A DNA stretch of 64,000 nt, from the NCBI GenBank assembly GCA_030490835.1, contig CM059972.1, positions 93,977,137-94,041,136 on the forward strand, given 5' to 3'. Below, piece by piece: positions 15,201-27,200 of this stretch. Made by a program: the position numbers and the translations under genes. How positions within the stretch are numbered: position 1 is the stretch's first letter; each line of letters opens with the position of its first letter. This DNA comes from Annona cherimola. Taxonomy: Eukaryota; Streptophyta; Magnoliopsida; Magnoliales; Annonaceae. Below the pieces are notes generated by a model. That model searched no databases. It was not told where the DNA came from and worked only from the letters and a program-made list of their open reading frames with translations.

Positions 15201-18200
15201 TTTAATCTGTTGATGTATAAGAATTCAACCATTCTTCTTTTCTTTCTTCTTCTTTTTTTTTCCCCTTGTAATTTCATTTATTTTCCTGATACTTCTTTCC
15301 TTGTCTCTTTTATTTGAAAGGGCCCACCTTTTCTTCTAAAGTCTCCCATTTCATTTGGAGGCCATCTTGTTCTTGTTCATATATAGCGTGTGTTTGCCAA
15401 TGGGTGAAAAATGTCAAGCTAAAACTTTTCACTTTGTCACATTTTTAATCATTTCTTCACATTTTCCTATACAACTACCCTACTTTTCAATCATTTTTAC
15501 ACAATTATCCATGCGACTAACCTATCTATTTTAACTTTATCCTCTTTACTCCTTATCTTTACCCCTACCATATCACATTATTTTCTTTCAATTCAAAAAC
15601 TTTTATATCAAAAACTTTTAATCCAAAAGTTTTATCACTTCCTAAACACACCCATAGTGTCATGCATTGTTATCCAGGCTTTCTACCAATAAAGTACCTC
15701 AGCTAGATCCCATAAGAATAATTCAGGTAGCTACATTCATCACTACCATGAACTGTTTTGCATGTTAAACCAGCATGGACAGCATTCTCCTTGTTTTATG
15801 TGTTGCGGGCGGCTGAGTTGCTTTGAATTGCTCTTTATCTGGGAGAATGTCATGTATGTTACAAGCATGTTCTTCATTTGCATGCTATGATTAACACCAT
15901 TTTTCTAAGTTTGATTTTTAGAGAATACTTTCCCTTTGGAAGCTTTCCAGATGTGGCAATTTACATGATTCTTTGCTTTTAGTACTTCAACAGATTTGAG
16001 TCTGATAATCTCTTAATGTATTCAGTTATTCAATTTTTCAAAAAAGATTATTTGTATGTGTTACTGTTGGAATGTAAAAATTCGTTTGCCTTGACTTAGT
16101 TCAAACTGTGTGACCAAGTTTAAATTTTCTCTTAACAGTATTTTCAAATGGATCCAAGAAATTTTATTAACTATGGGGGAGTTGACCATGCTGAGTATTG
16201 CTTCCAGGTAAACATCATGATTTCAGTTCGGGGTTCAATTGAATGCAGTTTTTGGTAATGAATTTATGGCTCAAATTGGAGTTTTATCCAGAAGATAATA
16301 TGCAGGATGAGAACTCTGTTTTATGCATCCTAGTTCTAACCAGGAATTCATGTTGGAATTGGATTGTCAAAATTTGCCATAAATGCTCAAACTGGTTGAT
16401 TTTTTCAAATGATTGCTATTATTAAGAAGTGAAGCATGTTCCCTCAAAAGAAAAAAGAAAAAGGAAAAAAGAAAAAAGAAGTGAAGTATGTTCTACCTTC
16501 ACTGTGGGAATAAGAGCTAGTAGACAGGATAAATCATTGTGAGTCAAAACAGAGTGCTGGTATTGTGGTTCTTTATCTTTCTATGTGGTGTCATTATATT
16601 ATACATCTGAACTACACATATGGCCAAGATTTTCTTTAGGGGAGTGAATGAATATATGAAATTTTGGCAATGGATCTAGCTATATGGTAGCAATTGTTTT
16701 GGAGATGAGGAAGATGGTGTATGTTAGAAAAAGGTCCTAAGTAAAATCCATGGATATTTTAACACCTTTTGTCTATTGTGGATTTGAAAATTATTTGTCT
16801 GCCAGAAGTTTTGTCCAGACTACATTTATTAAGTTCCTTAAAAACCACAGCTATTTAAAACCTAGTTGTTAGATGCCTCCCCTTTGAAGTATTGATGAAT
16901 GAAAAAGGAGCAATCAATTTGGTCATGAAGGACTAAGGAGTAGTTATTTGACAGCCCACTAAAGATCCTCAATAAATTATATGTGGTGGAGTGATTCAAT
17001 CATTGAGTAGATATAACGTTCTTGTGAATGAAGTTATAATCATGGTCTTTCCTACAATGAACGCATGTTCAAAGTGGTTGGTTAACTTCTTAAAAGACAT
17101 CTTATGAAGATCAAATCAAGAACCTGGCAATTTAGATGCTTATTTTCTTTGTTAAAGAATCAACAGCCTGTGAAAAATATGACGTGAACTATGGAAAAGA
17201 GAAAAATTAAATGATGTTTTCTGACTTTTTGTTTAACAAATGAGATATATTTAATGTATCAGCTTACGTCGTTAGTTTGCAACTAAGGAAGATGTACTGT
17301 ATTGGTTTAGATTGACATTGAAACATGTGGTCATTTTACTTATTTATTTTTACTAAGTTGAGGATAAGTAGTAGGGATCATGATAAGATAATTTGCCCTT
17401 CTGCATTCATACTTATTTTAGGTGCAGGCATTATCAATCATCAACTCAAATAGTGATTTCTTTTGTTTAGAATTTTACTCGTAGGTTTTCTGTAAACTGG
17501 ATAACTCTTTATGAAATATGAGTTCAATTTGAACAAGAAAGGAATGACAAAGTATTTCTATTATCTCTTTGTTCTTCCTGTTGATAGGGCCTATCCTTTC
17601 TTCCTTCTTCCCTATCCTAACTTTCATTACTTGTAACGCTGTATTTCCGCTTTGGTTCTGTTTGGCACTGGGTGAAAAAAAATCCACTCATTCCTATACA
17701 CATTTTGATATGATTTGACATCTTAACTATATAGCTACCCTAGCTATTCTATCATTCCTCTATATTCTAACCATTTTTTTGACATTTCTCATACAGTTTA
17801 CTTATATATTTTATCTTTATTCTCTTTACTATCAATCATTATCTTTATCACATCATATCATTCTTTCAATTTTTTAAAAGTTTTCTCATTGTTTTTTGTT
17901 GTTTTTTATTCATTACCAAATGCACCCTTATTTAGGAAAAAAATTAAAAACAAAAATAAAAAATGGGAATAAAACGGTGTACTTTTTTATTTTTCTTATG
18001 CATGTACAGGGATAATCCAGTTAGGGTCAACTTGTGATCTGATTGGTCATGGTTTGAGGCGAATTATGGTCGACATTGTTCAACTTGCAAACCCATTTGT
18101 ATGATCTGTTTAAGTCATTTAAGTAAATGGGTTGGTCATTCGCTAAGCTTATACAATCCATCAACTTGTCTATCCAACTTGTTTAACCCATCAAACCATT

Positions 18201-21200
18201 TATCTTGTTTACAACCCAAAAAGTAAAATCTTTAACATTTGTATTGATATTCATTTTACAGATTATGCCTAACTATGACAATGGAATCAATATTCTATTT
18301 AAAAATAAATATGAAAGTCAGTCTTCTAAATTGAAATAGATCACCAATATTGGATGGCTTTATTGATTCTTTATGATTTGATTTTAAATAGTTTATTGTT
18401 TTTATTTTTATTGTTTGACCCATTTTGTGGACTCATTAGCAACCCACAATCCTAGTTGTTTATGTTAAATAAGTTAAGATTAGAGTTGCAATTTTTATGA
18501 ATGGATTATGAATGGATTATGAATGGATTATAAATGGATTAAGGTTACAGTTTTTTACATGGGTAGGGTTAGGGTAGGGTTAGTCTCCAACTTGTATAAC
18601 CTGACCCAATTAGGCCCCTTTATATGTTTACACTGGTATCGAGGTGGACTTAAGCTGCTCTAGTAAGAGTTTTTGCTTTCCATTTAATTTATGGAAACAT
18701 CTTTGTTATAAATCAAGGGCGAGGTTGCATAAATGGTTGCCTCTCCCTAGACGTCACAAAATGTGGGAGCTCTATGCATTAGGTTGGGCCTTTTAGATGG
18801 ATATTGACATCATTGATATTACTTTTCTTTAGCACATGTATATGGAATTACCTAATAGGTGTTTCTTGTTATTATGTGACTAAGATAAGGTTCAAGAATG
18901 GAGTGACACCTTTTAGCTTTTGTTGAGTTGATAATGTTTTTCTGGTAGAATTTCCTTGATGGACGTTATTCCATAGTTTTTCATAGCTTGTATTTGTGTT
19001 TTGAAAATTGAGTTGGATTATATTGATACGACCTATGGCTAGAAGGATTACACGAAAACGATTTCTAGTATCTGTTAAGATCAGCTTGAACTTTTAATAT
19101 CAATGGTATCAGAGCTTGGCAATCGACTTAGAGGTCATGAATTCGACTTTTGAAGGGGGCAACCTGGAAGGGCCAACTTAGAGCCATCCTAAAGGACGAA
19201 AAGGGCTATCATTTGACCAATGTTGCTAGAGTGGGGCACTAGAGTAGGTTTCCATAAATGTTGACCCTCAAAGGGAGGGTGTATTAATATGACTAATGCC
19301 TAAAAGAGTTACATTAAAAGGAATGCTAGTGTCCGTTATGATCAACTTGAGGTTTTCATATAGCATTGGACTGGTGTTGCTAAAATGGGATACTAGAGTA
19401 GGTTGCCATGAATGTCGGCCCTCAAAGGGGGAGTGTATTAATATGTCTCATGACTAAAATGGTTACCTTAAAAGGATTTCTAGTCTGTTATGATCAGCTC
19501 GAGCTTTCCATATTAATTATTATGAAAAGCTCGAGTCGATTGTAATGGATGCCAAAAATCCTTTTTAATATAATCGTTTTAATTACGAGTTATATCAATA
19601 TGCTTCCCTTTGAGAGCTAATGTTCACGAAGGCCTACTTTAGTGACATTAACCTAGTAGTAGCCATTTTTTCTTGGTGGTGCCATGCGCTAGCGACATTG
19701 ATCCAGTAGTAGCCATTTTTCTCCCTTGGGATGGCTACACTCCCTTACTAGGAATTTTAATTTAGCCTCTAACTTGGTCCCTCCACCTTTAACAGGATTA
19801 CTCCATTCACTTACTAGTAATTTTAATCTTAAGTTGCCATTTTAGGAGTAAAACCCATGACCTCTAGGTCCACTGCTAGCTTTGATAACATTGTTATGAA
19901 AAGCTTGAGTTGATTATAACAGACACTAGAAATCCTTTTTAAAGTTGAAGGAGGATTTTAATTGTAATCTGAAACGTTAATAGATTTAAATTATCTATAA
20001 TTTAACAGAAAATTTTCAATAAACATGCAATGATTATAAAAAAAATTGGGAATTCGTTAAAGTTCTCTATTTGGCTATTGACCTTAAATTCCTATTTTGA
20101 AAATGTACCAGTTATATGTTTCTGGCGATACCAATTGTCTAAATATGATTTATTTTGTTTGTCACTGCTCATTCCTCATTGACTATATATGTTTATTTTT
20201 TTAAATGCTTTTCTGAACAATTGAAAACATCTTGTGCCTAATTTTTTTTCCATGTTAGTCTTGTCTTACCATTAATAAATTCACACTAATGGAAGACTAG
20301 TACTTCTGTATCTCAATGGACCGTCCTTGTTTCTGAAAATCTTGATCAGACCTGTCTGTTATTTGGGGCTAAAGTGTTTAGTCCACCTAATAAATTTTCG
20401 TCAATATTTTCCTTGTATCCACCAGCAATATACCTCTGCAGCAACATGTTTAAGTGCATTTCAGGCGCCTCTTGATCCAAGCACAGTATTGGGGGGTTTT
20501 ACTGGGAGCAACTTCTCCGAGGTATCATGAGATGCTTTCAGGAATTTTGTCGTGAGGTTTAGCATTGCCATTTATTTAATAAATCTGTTCTTCTGACAGG
20601 CGTCGGCATTTTTAATAACATATCCTGTAAATAATGAAGTTGACAAAACGGGAAAAGCAAATGGAAAAGCAGTGACTTGGGAGAAGGCTTTTGTACGTTT
20701 GGCAAAGGTTGGTATTTTTGCACACTGTTTGGCCTTTGGAGCATCATCACACTTTTGGCATGGTTTGGTTTAGTCGTTTTACCCTATTGGAACATTAACA
20801 GGATTTGACTGACTGAATGTCGTTGGGGAATGCAGAAGTTTTGTAATTTATAATGCATAATATTGACTAAGGGTGTGTTCGGGAAGTGAAAAAACTTTGG
20901 GATGAAAAGTTTTTGAAATGGGAGAAAATGATATAATATGACAAGGGTAATGATGGGGAATAAAGAGCGTAAAGTTAAAAAGGATAGATTAATCGCATGG
21001 ATAGTTGTATAGAAATGATTGAAAAATGGAATAGTTGTATAGGAAGATGTGAAGAAATCATCATCATCATAAGCCATTTCCCACCTATGTGGGGTCGGCT
21101 GCATGGATTCTGTTACGCCATTCTTGGCGATTTAAGACTAAATTTTCAGTAATTTGTAATTTTTTTAAATCTTGTTTAATTACTTCCATCCATGTTTTTT

Positions 21201-24200
21201 TGGGTCTTCCTCTCATTCTCCTACCACCTTCTACTTGGATAAACTCTGTTTTCCTAACCGGTGTGACTTCAGGCCTCCTTTTTACATGACCAAACCATCT
21301 TAATCTATTTTATCTCATTTTATCATAAATTGGTCTCACTTTTAAGTTTTCTCGAATTATTTCATTCCTAATTTTATCTTTTCTTGTTTTACCACTCATC
21401 CACCTTAACATTCTCATTTCTGCTACGCTCATTTTTTGTATATGTTGCTCTTTAACTGCCCAACATTCTGCCCCATAAAGCATAGCAGGTCTAATCGCAG
21501 TCTTATAAAATTTTCCTTTTAATTTGACTGGGACTCGACGGTCACATAAAATTCCTGACGCACTTCTCCATTTCTTCCATCCTGCTTGAATTCTATGTAT
21601 TATATCTTTCTCGATTTCTCCGTTCTCTTGAACTATTGATCCTAAGTACCGAAAGTGATTAGTTCTTGTTATTGCTTGATCTAAAATCTTAATTGGTTCC
21701 TCATCCGGGTTCTCACTATTATTAAAATTGCATTTCATATATTCAGTTTTTGTGCGACTAATTCTAAAACCATTAGATTCTAGAGCATCTACCCACCTAT
21801 TCAATTTTAAATTTAGTCTTTCTTTAGTTTCATCTATTAGAACAATGTCATTTGCAAATAACATACACAAAGGTACTTCTTCTTGGAGATGTCTAGTAAT
21901 TTCATCTATTACTAAGGTAAAAAGGTAAGGACTCAAGGCTGAGCCTTGATGTAAACCTATTTTAACTGGGAAGACATTAGTATCTCCACTAATGGTTCTC
22001 ACATTTGTAACAGCCCCCTCATACATATCTTTAATAATATCAATGTATCTGTCATTAATTCCTTTTTTTCTCATCACTTGCCATATTAACTTCCTTGGTA
22101 CTCGATCATAAGCTTTTTCTAAATCAATAAAAATCATGTATAAGTTCTTTTTCTTCTCCCTATACTTTTCGAATAGTTGTCTAAGTAAGAAAATAGCTTC
22201 AATAGTTGATCTTCCTGGCATAAAACCAAATTGATTTTCAGATATATTAGTTTCCCGTCTTAGTCTATGTTCAATTACTCTTTCCCATAATTTCATAGTA
22301 TGACTCATTAATTTTATTCCACGATAATTTGCACAATTTTGAATATCTCCCTTATTTTTATAAATTGGAACTATAATGCTTTTCCTCCATTCACTTGGCA
22401 TTAACTTCGTTTTTATAATCTTATTAAAAAAATTTGTTAACCATGTTGCACCTACATCTCCCATGCACTTCCATGCCTCAATTGGTATATTATCTGGGCC
22501 TAAAGCTTTTCCTGTTTTCATTTTCCTTAAAGCTTCCTTTACTTTAGATATTCGAATTTTTGTGAAATAACTGATATTCCTATTTTCTTCCCTATTTAGA
22601 CTAACATCTAATGTTAATTGTTCGTGTGGGGTATCATTTAGTAAACTATAAAAATAAGTTTTCCATCTTTCCTTAATATTATCATCTTTGACGAGAACTC
22701 GGTCCTCACTTTTAATACATCTAATATGTGTTAAATCTTTGCCCTTATTTTCTTTTAATTTAGCCAACTTAAAAATATCCTTTTCACCTTGTCTAGTTCC
22801 TAATCTGTTATATAGGTTCTCATAAGCTTTGTATTTAGCATCACTAATAATCTTTTTAGTAGCTTTTTTTGATAGTTTGTATTGTTGTAAGTTTGTATCA
22901 TTTTTATTTCCCTGCAATGTTTTAAACTTTTCTTGTTTATCATTTATAGCTTTTTGAACATCTTCATTCCACCACCAAGTTTCTCTATGTGAGAATCTAC
23001 GATTTTTATATACACCTACAATACTTTGTCCTACTTCTTTTATGTTAGTTGTCATTTTATCCCACATCGATTCTACTCCATCTTCTTGTGTGTCCCATTT
23101 TACTTCTTCTATCATTCTTTTTCTAAAAAGTTCTATGTGAAGAAATAATTGAAAAATAGAATAGTTATGGAGAGTGAAAAGTTTTAAATTGAAAAGTTTT
23201 GGTTGAAAATTTTTATCCTAAACAAACACACGTCTTAAAAAACTGATCGGCATTCGATTTTTAATGACCCTCTTGGAATCTTATAATTTTAGATTCCATT
23301 CACAATTTACAATTGAAATCATACTAATGTTTTAGTTGAGAATCTTTGTTTCCTTACTGTGGTAAATTATGTTTCACAACTCTAATAAATAGCATGGTAG
23401 ATAGAATTTGGGTCCTTTTGAATTGTAAATTATGTTCCTAACCTCCTGGTGCTTCATGCTATCAGAAAGTTCTTTGTGTCCATTTAATGGATGACGATGC
23501 AGTATTTATTCTATGCAACTGAGGTCATGGTTATAAAGTTCTCTCTACCGCAGTGATATGATTCTGCCCATCATAGAGGAGGAAGATGTATTTTTTCTAC
23601 TAGTCATCAAACCCTCATTTTGAAATCAAGCTAGTTGTTGTATTATTTCTCCTGAGTGATGTAACATTGTGAATGACTATTCCCTTATATGAATGTGCTG
23701 ATTAAAGAAAAATGATGGGGCGTGTTCTTAAATGTTTGTGTTATGACACATTTTTATAATGGTTCATGATACTGCAGAACAAACTATTAGGGGCACAACA
23801 TGGCCAGGTTTTGCATCCATAAAATTTGTGCCTCTAACAACTAAATAAGAAGTTTATTGGATATTCTGTTTTTGCATGTTTTAAAATAGAGCATTTTAAC
23901 TAGAAGGATTTGACTTGTTTCATGGAGATCATGTTGGTTCCATGCATTTTGGAGTTTAACTTTGTAACCACTGATCATACAAGAGCTTTATCAAATCTGT
24001 TACAAATAGCAACATCTTACTGAAATGGTTGGACTACAATTTTCTTTTTCTTTATTTTTTAAAATGTAAAAAAATTTTCCCTGTGCAGTTAAAATTTTTT
24101 CCATTGATTTATATGTCATTTTAGGTTTAGTCATCATTTTTCCCTTGTATCTTTGTATTTTCCTTATGAACATAGATTTTGATTCGAGCCTATTTGTCAG

Positions 24201-27200
24201 GAAGAGCTATTGCCGATGGTACAGTCACAAAACCTTACACTTTCCTTTTCAACAGAGAGTTCTATTCAGGAGGAGCTGAAAAGGGAAAGTACTGCAGATG
24301 CTATAACTATTTTGGTAAGTATTTAATGCTGAATTTATTTATCTCTGTACTAGGCATAGTTACTATAGCAAGATATTTAACCCTAGATATTCTTAATAGA
24401 TGAATAAGAAATGTATCGGGAGAGAGACTTCTGCTTAGCTTACTAGATTTCCTTCGTCCATGTTGACATTGTATAGTAATGAATTAATCTAGATTTTGTA
24501 CGAAAAAATTCATTTTTTTTTATTAAAAAGTGACCTTTTTATTTCATTCTGTTTGAATTTGAATCAGATAAGCTATCTAGTGATGTTTGCTTATATATCT
24601 ATGGCATTGGGAGATGCACCTCACTTAACTTCATTCTATATTTCATCTAAGGTATGGTTTTTCCATGACTTCACCTCCTCTGTTTTGAATTTCATGAGCT
24701 TCTAGCCATGCGGAATCCATATCTTTTCTGAGTTAATGCTATTTGTTTTGCTAAATGTGAAACCTGAAGTTAGTGTGAAGTATGAAAAATGATGATTCTT
24801 TGTTAAATTTGTGAGTATTCTTGAGAACTTATAGTCTATTTGCTGTATATACCGGTGCCTGCTTCCATTTGTTTAGTTGCATTTAATTAACAGAATTGTA
24901 TTCTCTGAAAACATTAAATTCTCTGTTTTTGGTATTTTCTCTTAAACAAATCACCCCTTCCAGACAAGTACAAAATGTAGCTTGTAGCTGTATCAAACTA
25001 CTGATTTGGATTTCTCACCAGCAATTCTGTTCCTTTCATTCCAGGTAGTTCAAATAGATACTAACAAGGGATTTCCCAATTTGCAATTTGCTTTTTGTCA
25101 TTCTAAATTCAAAATCATAGCCAATCATTTGCTGTAATTTGGTGTTTCTCTTTGAAAATAATCCAACATTTCGTTATTCAGGTAATTATTCCTAGAAAAT
25201 TGTGGTATCTATCGAAAGTGGAAATCTGAGAAAAAAAATAAATGTACAAAACTATCATTCGATATCACATTTACCAATCCAAGTTACTCTAGATTACCCA
25301 CTTCCCAGTTTGTGATAGTTTGGCTTGCAATGGCTTGCTATGAGTTTGATCTAGGCCTCTGGGAAACATTGTTTGTCAATGATGGAATACCTTTTTGGGT
25401 AAGAAAGAACCATTTACATGGCTGTTTGTTTAGAGTGAACAAGATTTAAATAATGTTGAAGGAATTACAATCTTTGGCTTGTTAAAAATTTTTCTTATAG
25501 AATATAAGAGAGGTGTGTGAAATGGGCTCTAGTTCAATGCACCTGGCTCAATGCTCCCGAATGTACTTCACCCTTTTTTTTATTTTTTTGAAATTTTTTT
25601 TTACAGAAATGTTAATCTAAGTGTATTTAATATGCGTATCAATTTTTACCATTTTTGGAGATTTTTAGATATTTATTTCGGATTTTTTAAAATTAGTGGC
25701 ATTTTTAGTAATTTACGCATATTAAATACACTTACATTAACAATTTCATGAAAAAAAAATTTCAAAAAAAAATAGGTATATGCGCCCGGGAGCATTGAGG
25801 CTTAATGCTCCCAGGTGCATTGAATCAGAGCCCGAGTGAAATGTTCTCTTCTTAGGTTTTTTTCTTTATAATGGCCGCTATTTTTTGGCTTGGAAATCCT
25901 TCTAAACTAGTAATTTTTTTCTATTCATGGGCTTATTTTTAGGAGCAAAAAATTCTACATTAATTAGCTTTCTTTTTAGGGTGTGTTTGGGAAGTGATAA
26001 AACTTTTGAATGAAAAGTTTTTGGTGTAAAAGTTTTTTAAGTAGGAAAAAATGATGTGATATAATAAAGATAATGATGAGGAGTAAAGAGAATAATGTTA
26101 AAATAGATAGGTTAGTGATGCGAACGTCACGGACGCTTGATCACCGGCGGTGCTATGTATCAGAAGGGAACATGTAACCCTGCAAACGGATTCAAGAGGG
26201 GAGAAGCCAATCCCACTATTGTTAGATTCAATAGCCACATCAGTTACAGAATTGTCAACAACTATCTAAGGAATACAAGGACTCTTTTATAATGCTTCCT
26301 AGCACCAACTCGATGCAAGAATACTAGGCCGTCAACAAACACTCGTGTACATTGACAGCTAGCTTAACCGACTTGCCACCGTTTTCCGTTTGCGTTGATC
26401 CCCATTGGCCCACTTGCACCTTCCTTGGCTCCCTCTCGTGTGTTTATAGGTCTCCTTTGGATTAATCCTGTCCCTTGGTCTCAGCTATCTTCCTTCTGTG
26501 GCTGTTCCCTGACTCGGCCCTTTCCCATCAGTTGTATGAGTAGTTGTGTCAAAATAATTAAAAAGTAGGGTACTTGTATAAGAAGATGTGAATAAATAAT
26601 TAAAAAATGGTGTAGTTGTGGAGAGAAAAGTTTTGGATAGAAAATTTTTAGTTTAAAAAGTTATGATGTTTAAAAAAAATACCCTTAATCTTATATATGG
26701 CAGAAAATCCTTTGATTTTGTAAAAATTTGTGAGTTAACATGCTTTGTGGACTAACAACTGCTTTTCCTGCTTCTTAATCATATTGAGCTATTGGGATCC
26801 AGGTACTTCTTGGCTTGTCAGGCGTTGTGGTGGTCATGCTATCTGTTGTTGGATCCATTGGGTTTTTCAGTGCCATTGGTGTGAAGTCAACACTTATAAT
26901 TATGGAAGTCATCCCCTTCCTTGTTTTAGCAGTAAGAACTTTTTTCTTTTTAATTTTCTTGATTGGGTAATAATATATTCTTAACTTTTGGTCAGGCAGG
27001 TCAGCATCTTCGTTGGTATTTTTATCTGTAACTTCATACATGGCTGTTTCCCCTTCCTAGTGACTCCAATTGTTATGCCTTTTTTCTTGTTTCTGATAAT
27101 TTGTTACTGCTTGTGTTTAATTTCCATCCACCAATTTTTATTTTGCTTTTGATGTGATAACAAGTTTCCAACAAAATAGATGTAGAGACAGTGTTATGTT

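Larger units (their letters stand above)
16208..20425 (+). other. NPC1 intron rich in small elements
   Basis: This 4.2-kb intron carries a Tourist-like MITE (17654-17927), a hAT-like element (about 18010-18620) and a TRIM cluster (19019-19985). Positions 16208-17650 show only T-rich intron, with an A/G-rich run of AAAAAGAAAAAGG type at about 16445-16485. Confidence 0.7.
20871..23236. mobile_element. Tourist-like MITE split by RTE copy 2
   Basis: The left part 20871-21058 begins GGGTGTGTTCGGGAAGTG after TAA; the right part 23147-23236 ends with the reverse of GACGTGTGTTTGTTT before TAA. Without the insert the MITE would be about 280 bp and matches the copies at 25979 and 54751 (AATAGTTGTATAGGAAGATG, AAAATTTTTATCCTAAACAA). 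Confidence 0.78.
20708..24200 (+). other. NPC1 intron 9, MITE with nested RTE
   Basis: This 3.5-kb intron consists largely of a Tourist-like MITE (20871-23236) interrupted by RTE copy 2. Positions 23240-24200 are T-rich intron with nothing else recognisable. Confidence 0.75.
24652..26802 (+). other. NPC1 intron with two elements
   Basis: This 2.15-kb intron holds a foldback element (25525-25835) and an interrupted MITE (25979-26684). Positions 24652-25516 contain only T-rich intron. Confidence 0.72.

Noticed and set aside
18555..18585. Telomere-like GGGTAGGGTTAGGG
   Set aside because: Irregular and only a few units, at the end of a hAT-like element; not an interstitial telomere array.
19104..19115. 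tRNA gene suggested by TGGTATCAGAGC
   Set aside because: It is only the primer-binding site of a TRIM; no cloverleaf surrounds it.
24179..24403. 74-codon ORF overlapping an NPC1 exon
   Set aside because: The family-matching protein is in another frame starting at 24201; this ORF is a shadow.
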